NCBI GenBank assembly: GCA_937951955.1
Contig: CALGAD010000107.1
Span: forward strand, 124,001 to 188,000
Direction of reading: 5' to 3'
From: an uncultured Bacillaceae bacterium
GTDB lineage: Bacteria > Bacillota > Bacilli > Bacillales > Caldibacillaceae
DNA: 64,000 bases
Shown here: positions 8,770 to 17,452 of the stretch, one piece after another
How positions within the stretch are numbered: position 1 is the stretch's first letter
Layout: the number at the start of each line of letters is the position of its first letter
Program-made: the position numbers and the translations under genes
The notes under the pieces: generated by a model
Told to the model about the DNA's origin: nothing
The model's input: the letters and a program-made list of their open reading frames with translations, nothing else
Databases searched by the model: none

Positions 8770-8795
8770 CAGGGTACATATCCTGCTTTCTTTTG
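8768..8795 (+). terminator. terminator overlapping the ypfB stop codon
   Basis: AGCAGG / CCTGCT 6-bp stem with an 8-base loop, then TTCTTTT. The left arm begins inside the stop codon of ypfB. A TGTTAAAAT extended -10-like element for cmk follows at 8796-8804. Confidence 0.6.
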
Positions 8796-8850
8796 TGTTA
8801 AAATAAATAGGAGTAATGAATGAAAATTGTTGAAAGAGGTTTTGGGTCTT

Positions 8851-9528
8851 ATGGGTAAAAACAGAATTTCTATCGCGATCGATGGTCCTGCTGCAGCAGG
8901 TAAAAGTACTGTTGCTAAAATTGTCGCTAAAAAACTATCATACTTGTACATTGATACAGGTGCCATGTATCGGGCCCTGACATGGAAGGCAATCCATGAA
9001 AATGTTCCCGTTGAGGATGGGGAGGCACTTGATCGCTTACTTCAGAAGACGCAGATCGAGTTAAAACAAGAAGGAGAAATCCAGAAAGTTTACGTGGACG
9101 GAGCGGATGTAACGGAAAAAATCCGCATGCCGGAAATTTCGAAAAATGTTTCTGCAGTTGCCAAACATAAACAGATCCGGGAAGAAATGGTAAAACGGCA
9201 AAAAAATCTAGCTGCCTCCGGTGGTGTTGTCATGGATGGCCGCGATATCGGCACGCATGTTTTGCCCGATGCCGAGGTGAAAATTTTCTTGAAAGCGAGC
9301 GTCAAGGAGCGGGCAAAACGACGCCACATGGAGAATTTGACTAAAGGGATTGAATCCAATTTAGAAGAGATTGAACGCGATATCGCATTAAGGGATGAAA
9401 TGGATTCTAACCGGAAAGTTGCGCCATTAAAAAAAGCTCCGGATGCGATAGAAATTGACTCCACCCATTTAACGGTGGAAGAAGTCGCTGAACGAATAAT
9501 GGACGTTGTGAGGGAAAGGATCGATTAA
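8851..9528 (+). CDS. cmk: cytidylate kinase
   Basis: A 225-residue CMP/dCMP kinase, making CDP and dCDP from ATP for nucleotide and lipid metabolism. The P-loop GPAAAGKST lies at residues 12-20, followed by the substrate motif DTGAMYRALT and MDGRDIGTHVLPDA. The frame reaches back to 8827, but GAAAGAGG precedes the ATG at 8851, giving MGKNRISIAIDG as in the family. plsC begins three bases after its stop, and rpsA follows; this cmk-plsC-rpsA order is common in Bacillaceae. Confidence 0.95.
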   Translation: MGKNRISIAIDGPAAAGKSTVAKIVAKKLSYLYIDTGAMYRALTWKAIHENVPVEDGEALDRLLQKTQIELKQEGEIQKVYVDGADVTEKIRMPEISKNVSAVAKHKQIREEMVKRQKNLAASGGVVMDGRDIGTHVLPDAEVKIFLKASVKERAKRRHMENLTKGIESNLEEIERDIALRDEMDSNRKVAPLKKAPDAIEIDSTHLTVEEVAERIMDVVRERID

Positions 9529-9531
9529 CGC

Positions 9532-10113
9532 ATGAGCTTTTATTCTTTTGCTAAACTGATTGTTACCGGAGTGTTAAAACCGATTTATCGCTTTGAAGTT
9601 ATCGGTCAAGAAAATATTCCGAAAGAAGGACCGGTAATTATATGTTGCAATCATATATCGAATATGGATCCGGTAACATTAGGTATTACTTCCCCGCGGC
9701 CCATTTCCTTTATGGCAAAGGAAGAAATATTTAAGGTGCCTGTATTGAAACAAATTGTCACAGCTTTACACGCCTTTCCCGTTAAGCGGGGAAAAGGTGA
9801 CCGGAGTGCGTTGCGTACCGGTTTACAAATTTTGCGGGAAGGAAAAGTTTTCGGCATCTTCCCGGAAGGGACCCGCAGCAAAACGGGCGAATTAGGCAAG
9901 GGGCTTTCGGGAGTCGGTTTTTTCGCTTTAAAAACGGATGCCGAGGTCGTGCCCTGTGCCATCATTGGGCCATATAAACCGTTCCGAAAATTGAAAGTTG
10001 TCTATGGAAAACCGATCAATATGCAAGAACTGAAAGAAAAGAAAGCTTCTGCGAAAGAAGCGACTGAAGTTATTATGGGTCATATTAAAGAAATTTTGAT
10101 ACAATATAAATAA
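9532..10113 (+). CDS. plsC: 1-acyl-sn-glycerol-3-phosphate acyltransferase PlsC
   Basis: A 193-residue membrane-associated acyltransferase that acylates lysophosphatidic acid to phosphatidic acid. The catalytic HX4D motif is NHISNMD (His41, Asp46) and the glycerol-phosphate-binding motif is FPEGTRS (about 110-116). Length is typical for the short Bacillus enzyme. It starts three bases after cmk, so the two are co-transcribed and probably translationally coupled. In B. subtilis itself plsC is elsewhere, but other Bacillaceae have it here. Confidence 0.93.
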   Translation: MSFYSFAKLIVTGVLKPIYRFEVIGQENIPKEGPVIICCNHISNMDPVTLGITSPRPISFMAKEEIFKVPVLKQIVTALHAFPVKRGKGDRSALRTGLQILREGKVFGIFPEGTRSKTGELGKGLSGVGFFALKTDAEVVPCAIIGPYKPFRKLKVVYGKPINMQELKEKKASAKEATEVIMGHIKEILIQYK

Positions 10114-10206
10114 TGTATTGACAAACAGAATGAATTATTAGAAGTTAGATTTAAGAGATATTTTCTAGTGATGCATTCTGTTGTCGCGGATAAGGAGGAA
10201 ATACAT

Positions 10207-11523
10207 ATGGTTGAAAACAATCAAGAAAATTTACAGGAAGTAAACAGCACCGAAGAACAGGCAGAAAATGAAGTAGATAAAAAGGAAACCGTTCAAGATT
10301 CTGCTCCGGAAGTAGAAACCTCTTCTCATACAGAAAGTTCCGCTCCGGAATCCGAAAATGAAACCGCTGAACAAACCCGGGAAGCAACTACGGAAGAGGC
10401 AATGCCAGAAGTTGATGCACCCGCCTATAATGTTGGGGATCGGGTAAGAGGAAAAGTGACAAAAGTTGAAGACAAACAAGTCATCGTCGAAGTTGAAAAT
10501 AGCAAACTCGATGGCATTATACCGATAAGTGAATTATCCGCCTTGCATATCGAAAAAGCTTCCGATGTGATCACGGAAGGTGAAAAATTGACACTGGAAG
10601 TAATTAAAGTCGAAGAAGATGCACTTATTTTATCAAAACGTCGTATCCGTGCCCGTGAAGCCTGGGAAGAGTTGCAGCAAAAATTTGCAACAGGAGAATA
10701 CGTGGAGACGGAAGTAAAAGATGTTGTAAAAGGTGGATTAGTTGTTGATTTAGGTGTTCGCGGATTCGTCCCGGCTTCCTTAGTGGAAGATCACTTTGTT
10801 GAGGACTTCAGCAGTTACAAAGGAAAAACGATGACGTTTAAAATTGTCGAAATCGATCCGGAAAAAAATCGCCTTATTTTATCGCACCGCGATGTAGTTT
10901 TAGAAGAAAAAGAAAAGAAAAAACAGGAAGTTCTGGCAAACACAAAAGAAGGCGATATTATTGAAGGTACCGTAATGCGGTTAACGGATTTCGGTGCTTT
11001 CGTCGATATCGGTGGCATGGATGGGCTCGTTCATATTTCCCAGCTCGCCTATGAACACGTGAACCATCCTTCAGATGTCGTTCAAGTAGGCGATACAGTT
11101 AAAGTGAAAGTATTGAGTGTTGATCCGGAAAATGAACGTGTATCCTTATCCATTAAGGAAACATTACCGGGACCGTGGGAAAATATTTCTGAAAAAATTA
11201 AAGAAGGATCCGTCATTGAAGGTACGGTAAAACGTCTCGTATCCTTTGGCGCTTTCGTAGAAGTCTTACCGGGCGTGGAAGGATTAGTTCATATATCCCA
11301 AATTTCCCATAAACATATCGGAACACCGCATGAAGTTCTTGAAGTTGGCCAAACCGTTCAAGTGAAAGTATTAGGCGTTAACGAAGAAGAAAAACGGATT
11401 TCCCTATCTATGCGGGAATTAGAGGAGAAGGAAGAAGAAACGAGTTACGAATTACCGGAAGAATCAACAGGTTTCCAATTAGGAGAAGTCATTGGCGATC
11501 AATTGAAAAAGTTCAAAGAATAG
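10207..11523 (+). CDS. rpsA: ribosomal protein S1 homologue (YpfD) with acidic N-terminal extension
   Basis: A 438-residue protein with four S1 RNA-binding domains, at roughly 74-140, 160-225, 245-315 and 330-400; the last two carry RLTDFGAFVDI and RLVSFGAFVEV. The short four-domain form is usual in Firmicutes (B. subtilis YpfD) and is not essential for translation in the way E. coli S1 is. Ahead of domain 1 lies a low-complexity acidic segment of about 70 residues rich in Glu, Ser and Thr, considerably longer than the few residues I recall before domain 1 in YpfD. AAGGAGGAAATACAT precedes the ATG at 10207, and the earlier in-frame codons are leader. Confidence 0.92.
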   Translation: MVENNQENLQEVNSTEEQAENEVDKKETVQDSAPEVETSSHTESSAPESENETAEQTREATTEEAMPEVDAPAYNVGDRVRGKVTKVEDKQVIVEVENSKLDGIIPISELSALHIEKASDVITEGEKLTLEVIKVEEDALILSKRRIRAREAWEELQQKFATGEYVETEVKDVVKGGLVVDLGVRGFVPASLVEDHFVEDFSSYKGKTMTFKIVEIDPEKNRLILSHRDVVLEEKEKKKQEVLANTKEGDIIEGTVMRLTDFGAFVDIGGMDGLVHISQLAYEHVNHPSDVVQVGDTVKVKVLSVDPENERVSLSIKETLPGPWENISEKIKEGSVIEGTVKRLVSFGAFVEVLPGVEGLVHISQISHKHIGTPHEVLEVGQTVQVKVLGVNEEEKRISLSMRELEEKEEETSYELPEESTGFQLGEVIGDQLKKFKE

Positions 11524-11547
11524 AAGAACAATTTAATGGAACGTTGC

Positions 11548-11577
11548 GACCTGAATCGTTGATTCAGGTCTTTTTTT
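11548..11577 (+). terminator. strong terminator after rpsA
   Basis: GACCTGAATC / GATTCAGGTC perfect 10-bp stem with GTT loop, then seven T. Confidence 0.92.
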
Positions 11578-11671
11578 ATTTTGCAAAATAAGATTTTTCG
11601 TAACAACCCTTGTTTCAGGAGAATGTTTTTCCATAAATTCGCCCATACTGGAATTTATAGGGGGATGAACT

Positions 11672-12271
11672 ATGGAAGGATTTTATTTTTACTGGATTAG
11701 CTGGTGTGCATGGATTTTTGTCACTTTTATCTTAGATAAAAAGAATCCGTATCGTTTTCCATGTGCGTTTATATTGCTCGTAACGATAACGTTATCAATC
11801 CATACGATCGAGATTTTCGCAATTCAAATGTCCCTCGGGGCATTATTCCTGTTGATGGCAAGTTATCTTTATTTTTTTACAAACAAACAGATCAATCTCA
11901 TTTACCAGGCGTTCGGGGTCCTGTGCATAACGATCAGTGCAGCTTGTTTTTATTTACTGGCTCTATATGATCCGGTGTGGATCATTTTCGATTTAGGGTT
12001 GATTCAATCCATTTGTTTTACTGCTCTTGCGTTATTTTTGTTTCGTGATTATTTCACAAGGCTAGTGGCCACAACGACCGGGCTGATTCAGGGGGATGCA
12101 TTGTATAGCATCATCTTACAACAGTTTTATCTGGACCACCCCGTCGGATCCTTTTTATTTTTCGACCGACTAGCCCTCACCCATATAGTTCTTTCTGGCT
12201 GGTCCGCTTTTGAATATATCCAATTTTATTTTCACAAAAATATGCCAATAGAAAAGGAGAAACATATGTAA
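11672..12271 (+). CDS. yphA: YphA family integral membrane protein
   Basis: A 199-residue protein almost entirely made of hydrophobic segments (about six or seven membrane spans), starting MEGFYFYWISWCAW. Length and location just upstream of the YIEGIA gene and der match B. subtilis YphA, of unknown function. GGGGGATG precedes the ATG at 11672. Its last codon nearly touches the next gene: stop at 12269-12271 and start at 12273, so the two are likely one transcript. Confidence 0.78.
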   Translation: MEGFYFYWISWCAWIFVTFILDKKNPYRFPCAFILLVTITLSIHTIEIFAIQMSLGALFLLMASYLYFFTNKQINLIYQAFGVLCITISAACFYLLALYDPVWIIFDLGLIQSICFTALALFLFRDYFTRLVATTTGLIQGDALYSIILQQFYLDHPVGSFLFFDRLALTHIVLSGWSAFEYIQFYFHKNMPIEKEKHM

Positions 12272-12272
12272 T

Positions 12273-13172
12273 ATGAGTGTTTATATTTATCCTGTTTTGT
12301 TCGGCATTTTCTGCGGACTGTTTACACGACTGATCATGCTCAGAACGGACTACCGGCAATATCCAACGTACCTCCACGGAAAAATTGTTCATATTTCATT
12401 AGGGTTTATAGCCGCTGTTTTAGGTTCAGTAGCTGTTCCCGCACTGATTGAAGAAAATATCACGGCCGTCACCTTTTTAACAGTAGCCGCCTCGCAATTC
12501 CGGGAAGTCCGTAATATGGAACGGAATACGTTGAAACAAATGGACGGGTATGAACTTGTTTCCCGGGGCGATACGTACATAGAGGGCATCGCTTTAGCCT
12601 TTGAAAGTCGCAATTATTTAGTTATTTTCACCTCTTTATTGACAACGATTGCGTTTATTTTCACCGATATCATCATCAGTCTAGCCGTCATGGTCGTTTG
12701 TATTGTCATAGCGCGGGCAATGATGGATGGCGGCAAAATCAAAGATATTTGTGAGATAGAATACGTCAAACCTCGTTTTGATGGCGCCGGATTGTATGTC
12801 GACAATATTTATATCATGAATATCGGTTTGCCGAAGAGGCAGGAAGAAATTTTAAAATACGGTATGGGGTTTATTTTAAAACCGAAAAATTTTAATGCGA
12901 TGACAACCATTGCCAACCTCGGGCAAAGGCAGGCGATTCTTTATGACCTTTCCACTTCTTTAGGCATATTTCGTGATTCCGGAACGCCAGCTTTGGCTCC
13001 ACTGGCAAAAAGGGATTTGGAAGATGGTCGCGTAGGTATTTTTGTTTTACCCCAAAATCGGGATATAGAACGTGCAATTGAAATTATCGGTAATACACCG
13101 ACATTAGAAAATGCGATTCGCTTGCCGTCGAAAAGAAAGAAAAATGAGGGAGGGATGGGCAATGACGGTTGA
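12273..13172 (+). CDS. seaA: YIEGIA-family membrane protein (SeaA/YphB)
   Basis: A 299-residue membrane protein containing the name-giving YIEGIA motif (residues about 95-100). There are N-terminal membrane segments, a second hydrophobic cluster at about 110-155 and a soluble C-terminal domain. B. subtilis YphB (SeaA) belongs to this family and is linked to the sporulation cell. The role is poorly known. The last 11 bases overlap the next gene, which encodes the small partner of this family; this arrangement supports co-expression as a complex. Confidence 0.82.
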   Translation: MSVYIYPVLFGIFCGLFTRLIMLRTDYRQYPTYLHGKIVHISLGFIAAVLGSVAVPALIEENITAVTFLTVAASQFREVRNMERNTLKQMDGYELVSRGDTYIEGIALAFESRNYLVIFTSLLTTIAFIFTDIIISLAVMVVCIVIARAMMDGGKIKDICEIEYVKPRFDGAGLYVDNIYIMNIGLPKRQEEILKYGMGFILKPKNFNAMTTIANLGQRQAILYDLSTSLGIFRDSGTPALAPLAKRDLEDGRVGIFVLPQNRDIERAIEIIGNTPTLENAIRLPSKRKKNEGGMGNDG

Positions 13173-13347
13173 AAAAATGATCTTGGCCTGTCTAACCACG
13201 AATCCCCGGAAAGCCCCGACAGGATTGGCTGTTTTCCATTGTGACTCAAAGGAAGAAATGGAAGCCATCGGTGCGACTTTAGAAGCAGTTTTAGACGGGA
13301 TTGCCCATTTAATTAGCGAAGAAATCATGATCATCGTCCGCCATTAA
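13162..13347 (+). CDS. small capping-complex-type partner of the YIEGIA protein
   Basis: A 61-residue soluble protein (MTVEKMILACLTTNPRK...) that overlaps the end of the YIEGIA gene by 11 bases. The frame extends back to 13111, but those codons lie inside the upstream gene, and AGGGAGGG stands just before the ATG at 13162. Small proteins of this kind are annotated as the capping-complex subunit for YIEGIA; I rely on memory of the family name and on the linkage. No catalytic motif is visible. Two cysteines (Cys10, Cys27) are present. Confidence 0.7.
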   Translation: MTVEKMILACLTTNPRKAPTGLAVFHCDSKEEMEAIGATLEAVLDGIAHLISEEIMIIVRH

Positions 13348-13358
13348 GTGAATCTATA

Positions 13359-13388
13359 TTGTAAAAGTATTTCAACATCTGGTACAAT
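13359..13388 (+). promoter_or_regulatory. sigma-A promoter with extended -10 upstream of der
   Basis: TTGTAA, an 18-bp spacer ending in TGG, and TACAAT. Transcription should begin near 13395, about 110 bases before the der start. Confidence 0.55.
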
Positions 13389-13418
13389 AAGTTCGGAGTG
13401 TAGCAATATGGAATTTTT

Positions 13419-13446
13419 ACCCTTCTCAAGTTAGAAGGGTTTCTTT
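13419..13446 (+). terminator. terminator-like hairpin in the der leader
   Basis: ACCCTTCT / AGAAGGGT 8-bp stem, 6-base loop and TTTCTTT tail. It may end the yphA-seaA transcript, but it also lies downstream of the promoter at 13359-13388 and so could attenuate der. Confidence 0.65.
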
Positions 13447-13505
13447 ATGAAATCATATTATTGCAGGTTACTTGTTGGATTGATTAGGAATTTGAGGTGA
13501 ATGGG

Positions 13506-14816
13506 ATGAGATTACCTGTTATTGCTATCGTAGGACGACCGAATGTTGGTAAATCGACGATTTTTAATCGGATTGTTGGCGAGCGCATTGCCATTGAGGA
13601 AGATACACCTGGTGTAACCCGGGATCGAATTTACGGAAAAGGAGAATGGTTAAACCGGGAATTTCACATTATTGATACCGGTGGAATAGATATCGGTGAT
13701 GCTCCTTTTCTCGACCAGATTCGTGCTCAGGCGCAGCTTGCCATCGATGAAGCAGACTGTATTATCATGATTACCAGTGGTCGGGATGGCGTAACACCTG
13801 CGGATCTGGAAGTTGCAAAAATACTGTATCGCTCCAATAAACCGGTTGTACTCGCGGTAAATAAAATTGACAACCCGGAAATGCGCGACCAAATTTTCGA
13901 TTTTTATGAACTCGGCTTCGGGGATCCAATTCCGATTTCAGGCGCGCACGGCCTCGGTATCGGTGATTTGCTCGATGAAGCGATGAAACATTTTCCGCCG
14001 CACATTGAAACTGAAGAGGATGAAGATGAGATTCGCTTTTGCCTGATCGGCCGGCCCAATGTCGGTAAATCTTCATTAGTTAATGCGATTCTTGGCGAAG
14101 AACGGGTGATCGTGAGCGATATCGCCGGGACGACCCGCGATGCCATCGATAGCCATTACACGTATGAAGATCAGAAATATGTTATTATTGATACGGCTGG
14201 GATTCGTAAAAAAGGTAAGGTTTACGAAAAAACGGAAAAATACGCTGTGCTCAGGGCGCTGAAAGCTATTGAACGGTCGGATGTCGTCCTTGTCGTTTTA
14301 AATGGTGAAGAAGGGATTATTGAACAAGATAAACGGATCGCAGGTTACGCCCACGAGGCAGGACGTGGCGTTATTATCGTCGTTAATAAATGGGATGCTG
14401 TTGAAAAAGATGCGAAAACGATGCAGGAATTTGAACAGATGATACGCCATGAGTTCCAGTTCCTCGACTATGCACCTATCACTTTTGTATCGGCGAAAAC
14501 GAAAAAACGCCTTCATACGCTTTTACCGCTGATTAATGTTGTCAGTGAAAATCACGCAATGCGCGTCCAAACGAATGTTTTAAACGATGTGATTATGGAT
14601 GCCGTGGCCATGAATCCGACGCCAACCGATCGAGGTAGACGTTTAAAAATTTATTACATCACACAAGTTTCGGTAAAACCGCCTACCTTTGTTTTATTTG
14701 TTAACGATCCAGAATTACTGCATTTTTCCTATGAACGTTATTTAATTAATCGGATTCGCGATGCCTTCGGATTTGTCGGGACACCGATCAAATTAATCCC
14801 TAGAGCACGGAAATGA
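13506..14816 (+). CDS. der: ribosome biogenesis GTPase Der (EngA)
   Basis: A 436-residue protein with two tandem GTPase domains and a C-terminal KH-like domain, required for 50S subunit maturation. Each G domain has a full G1 motif GRPNVGKS (about residues 10-17 and 182-189), DTGG / DTAG G3 motifs and NKID / NKWD G4 motifs. Length equals B. subtilis Der. The frame begins with GTG at 13497 inside the ribosome-binding site TTGAGGTGA; the ATG at 13506 is at the right distance and begins MRLPVIAIVG. gpsA follows 11 bases after the stop. Confidence 0.96.
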   Translation: MRLPVIAIVGRPNVGKSTIFNRIVGERIAIEEDTPGVTRDRIYGKGEWLNREFHIIDTGGIDIGDAPFLDQIRAQAQLAIDEADCIIMITSGRDGVTPADLEVAKILYRSNKPVVLAVNKIDNPEMRDQIFDFYELGFGDPIPISGAHGLGIGDLLDEAMKHFPPHIETEEDEDEIRFCLIGRPNVGKSSLVNAILGEERVIVSDIAGTTRDAIDSHYTYEDQKYVIIDTAGIRKKGKVYEKTEKYAVLRALKAIERSDVVLVVLNGEEGIIEQDKRIAGYAHEAGRGVIIVVNKWDAVEKDAKTMQEFEQMIRHEFQFLDYAPITFVSAKTKKRLHTLLPLINVVSENHAMRVQTNVLNDVIMDAVAMNPTPTDRGRRLKIYYITQVSVKPPTFVLFVNDPELLHFSYERYLINRIRDAFGFVGTPIKLIPRARK

Positions 14817-14827
14817 GGAGTGATTCG

Positions 14828-15862
14828 ATGAGTAAACATGTGACCATTTTAGGAGCAGGGAGCTGGGGAACTGCATTAGCCATTGTTTTAAGTGATAATG
14901 ACATCAATGTGCGTTTATGGACCCGGGAAAAAGAGCAAGTAGAGGAAATTAATCAACACCGAAAAAATGAGTTTTATTTACCGGGAATTGAACTTCCTGA
15001 AAAAATTTCCGCATACCACGACTTAAGAGAGGCTATCCAGGGAATTGAAACGATTGTTGTGGCGATCCCTACAAAAGGGATCCGGGAAGTCATGCGAAAC
15101 TTAAAGAAACATTTGCAACATCCCGTGACCATTGTTCACGTAAGTAAAGGGATTGAACCGGGCACATTAAAACGGATTTCGGAGATGATCGAGGAAGAAC
15201 TTTCCGAAGAATACATTAAGGACCTCGTCGTTTTATCCGGCCCTTCTCATGCGGAGGAAGTTAGCCTCAGACATCCGACAACGGTTGTCGCATCGTCAAC
15301 CAATATTAAAGCAGCGGAAAAAATTCAAGATTTATTTATGAATCAAAATTTCCGTGTTTATACGAATCCTGACATTGTTGGTGTGGAGATTGGCGGAGCA
15401 TTGAAAAACATCATTGCTTTAGCTGCTGGTATTTCTGACGGAATTGGCTATGGAGATAATGCGAAAGCTGCCATCATGACACGCGGAATTGCTGAAATTA
15501 CGAGACTGGCGGTGGAAATGGGTGCCAATCCATTGACATTGGCAGGATTAAGCGGTGTTGGGGATTTAATCGTAACATGTACGAGTGTTCATTCACGGAA
15601 CTGGCGTGCCGGAAACGCCCTTGGTAAAGGGGAAAAACTAGAAGATATACTGGCGAATATGGGCCAGACGGTCGAAGGTGTCAATACGACGAAGGCCGCC
15701 TATGAACTTTCCAAAAAATACCGAGTCAGCATGCCGATTACCGAAACGTTATATCAAGTGTTGTTTGAAGGATTAAATGTAAAGGATGCCGTTTCTCAAT
15801 TAATGGGCCGTACGAAGACCCTTGAATTATACGGTAATAAACATTTTGAACAGAAAGACTAA
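14828..15862 (+). CDS. gpsA: NAD(P)-dependent glycerol-3-phosphate dehydrogenase
   Basis: A 344-residue enzyme reducing dihydroxyacetone phosphate to sn-glycerol 3-phosphate for phospholipid synthesis. The N-terminal dinucleotide fold has GAGSWGTALA (about 9-18), and the C-terminal domain has the catalytic-lysine segment GGALKNIIALAAG and GLSGVGDLIVTC. The ATG at 14828 follows AGGAGTGAT at good distance; the frame start at 14813 overlaps the der end. It is co-transcribed with der, as in B. subtilis. Confidence 0.96.
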   Translation: MSKHVTILGAGSWGTALAIVLSDNDINVRLWTREKEQVEEINQHRKNEFYLPGIELPEKISAYHDLREAIQGIETIVVAIPTKGIREVMRNLKKHLQHPVTIVHVSKGIEPGTLKRISEMIEEELSEEYIKDLVVLSGPSHAEEVSLRHPTTVVASSTNIKAAEKIQDLFMNQNFRVYTNPDIVGVEIGGALKNIIALAAGISDGIGYGDNAKAAIMTRGIAEITRLAVEMGANPLTLAGLSGVGDLIVTCTSVHSRNWRAGNALGKGEKLEDILANMGQTVEGVNTTKAAYELSKKYRVSMPITETLYQVLFEGLNVKDAVSQLMGRTKTLELYGNKHFEQKD

Positions 15863-16293
15863 AAATTTTTAAGAAATAATATTTCGATGAAGGAAATCGC
15901 GATAAATAGGCTTTAGAGGATACATAGGTTTTGTCGCTTGCATAAGATGCAGTGAAAATATAAATAGGAACCGGGTATGGGTATTGCGTCTAAAAAAGCT
16001 GCTGGAAAGTGAAACGTCCCCACTTTCTACAGCTTTTTTTATTTTGGTAAAAAATTACTGAATGAAATCGGCTGATAAAAACTCCGTCCAATTCTTCGGT
16101 GTAAATTCCGATTATGAAATGGTTTATACATTTGCATAGATGATCAATTTAAACTGAGGGACATGTCAACGGGGTTCTAGAAATGAGCGGAAGCGAAGAT
16201 TTGAAATTATACATAAAAAATAATTTATGATAGAATAAATAGTGATTTTATTTGGAATAATATGAATTTCGTCTGGATAAGGAGCGAGGGGTT
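15863..16293 (+). other. 430-base intergenic region gpsA-yphE
   Basis: No open frame with a ribosome-binding site was found. The region holds a strong terminator (15992-16041) preceded by about 130 bases of untranslated A/T-rich sequence, then about 250 bases leading to yphE. I see no convincing promoter boxes; TTGAAA near 16200 and TAGAAT near 16230 are too far apart. Confidence 0.6.
15992..16041 (+). terminator. long-stem terminator after der-gpsA
   Basis: AAAAAAGCTG...GAAAGTG pairs with CACTTTC...CAGCTTTTTTT. The stem has a small internal bulge, and A- and T-runs on both sides allow termination in both directions. Confidence 0.85.
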
Positions 16294-16494
16294 ATGTCGC
16301 CGGGACTTTCACGCATGTTCGTAACATTCATTGCCATGGGGTTGATGGTATTATCTATTCTCTTTATTTACTTAGGTCGCTATAAACTAAAAGGAGTATT
16401 CCGTTTCATTGTTACGACATTTGCCTATATCTTCATGATTTTAGCCGGTTTAATTATTTTTGTCGTAGTTTTTAGCGGTCCGACGACTTACTAG
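16294..16494 (+). CDS. yphE: YphE family (DUF2768) small membrane protein
   Basis: A 66-residue protein with two hydrophobic segments (about 8-27 and 37-60) separated by LGRYKLKGVFR. Position directly before the lipoprotein yphF and size match B. subtilis YphE. Function is unknown. AAGGAGCGAGGGG precedes the ATG, and yphF starts 17 bases after the stop. Confidence 0.8.
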   Translation: MSPGLSRMFVTFIAMGLMVLSILFIYLGRYKLKGVFRFIVTTFAYIFMILAGLIIFVVVFSGPTTY

Positions 16495-16511
16495 GATGGA
16501 AGGGGAAAGGA

Positions 16512-17222
16512 ATGATCGTTCAACGGCTTCGCGCAATAGGTTGGATTGGATTTCTGCTTATTTTCCTTACAGGCTGCTTATACCCCGTCGATAAGGAAGT
16601 GCTCCAATTACCGAGTGAAGAAAGCTTGCAGCAAGTGCAGGCAGCTGTAGATGCCTATTATGAAGATACGGACGGACTTTTGCCGCTAAAAAACTCTGAT
16701 AGTGATACGGATATATATATCAAATATTTAATAGACTTTAAAAAATTGGTGCCGAACTATTTGTCACAAGCTCCCGCCAATTCTTTTGAAAAGGGCGGAA
16801 TTTTTCAATACGTGATTATCAATGCAGAAACCGATCCAGAAGTGAAAATATTTGATTTACGTATTACCGAAGTAATAAGGGATATCCAAATGAGGCTAAG
16901 GACGGTGGAATATCCCCCGTATCAAGATAAAATCAGTAAGAATGTCTTTACACTCGATTATACGAAACTTGGCTTCAAGGAAGAGCCGGGTGTGATCAGT
17001 CCATTCACCGGGCATTATTTACCCCTTCGCATCACTGGAGAGGGCAAGATTATTGTCGATTATGCCAGCGATTTATATCAAATGTTGCGGGAGAACCGGG
17101 AATATTCACTGCAAAAAGGAGAGGATATCCGCTGGATTTTAACGGAGAATTCTCCTTTTGTACCGGCTTATTCCCTCCCTTATACCGTGGATGAACACGG
17201 TGAACCGGTTTTTTTAGAGTAA
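16512..17222 (+). CDS. yphF: YphF-like lipoprotein
   Basis: A 236-residue protein with a lipoprotein signal: a basic N-terminus, hydrophobic residues 10-20 and a lipobox LTGC whose cysteine (Cys22) would be acylated. The rest is soluble and has no motif that I recognise. Place between yphE and spoIVA matches B. subtilis YphF, a putative lipoprotein of unknown role. GGAAGGGGAAAGG lies just before the ATG. Confidence 0.82.
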   Translation: MIVQRLRAIGWIGFLLIFLTGCLYPVDKEVLQLPSEESLQQVQAAVDAYYEDTDGLLPLKNSDSDTDIYIKYLIDFKKLVPNYLSQAPANSFEKGGIFQYVIINAETDPEVKIFDLRITEVIRDIQMRLRTVEYPPYQDKISKNVFTLDYTKLGFKEEPGVISPFTGHYLPLRITGEGKIIVDYASDLYQMLRENREYSLQKGEDIRWILTENSPFVPAYSLPYTVDEHGEPVFLE

Positions 17223-17273
17223 TGCAAGTACTCTTTTTAAACCGTCAATGAAAATCGTAAAAGAATATGTCAT

Positions 17274-17320
17274 AACCCTTCTCTTGGGAAATATATTGTA
17301 AGAGAAGGGTTTTATTTTTT
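17274..17320 (+). terminator. strong terminator after yphF
   Basis: A perfect 12-bp stem AACCCTTCTCTT / AAGAGAAGGGTT with a 14-base loop, followed by a T-rich tail. Confidence 0.9.
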
Positions 17321-17369
17321 TATTTCATATCCGGACGTGAAGGGGAAAAATTTGAAATAACTGTCATAA

Positions 17370-17399
17370 GTTAAATGGACAACATCATAAACATATACT
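17370..17399 (+). promoter_or_regulatory. candidate sigma-E promoter for spoIVA
   Basis: CATATACT at 17392-17399 differs at one position from a sigma-E -10 box (CATACACT form). GTTAAAT, 15 bases upstream, is only a weak -35. spoIVA is a known mother-cell sigma-E gene in B. subtilis, which favours the call. Confidence 0.45.
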
Positions 17400-17452
17400 G
17401 TCCAAGTGTTACGGAAGTAAACCCCAGCAATTGATGAACGGGAGGGAATCCT

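Noticed and set aside
9090..9464. Minus-strand 124-codon frame inside cmk
   Set aside because: Antisense shad­ow of the cytidylate kinase gene without translation signals.
10115..10140. Perfect TTGACA upstream of rpsA as a promoter
   Set aside because: No acceptable -10 box at 16-18 bp spacing.
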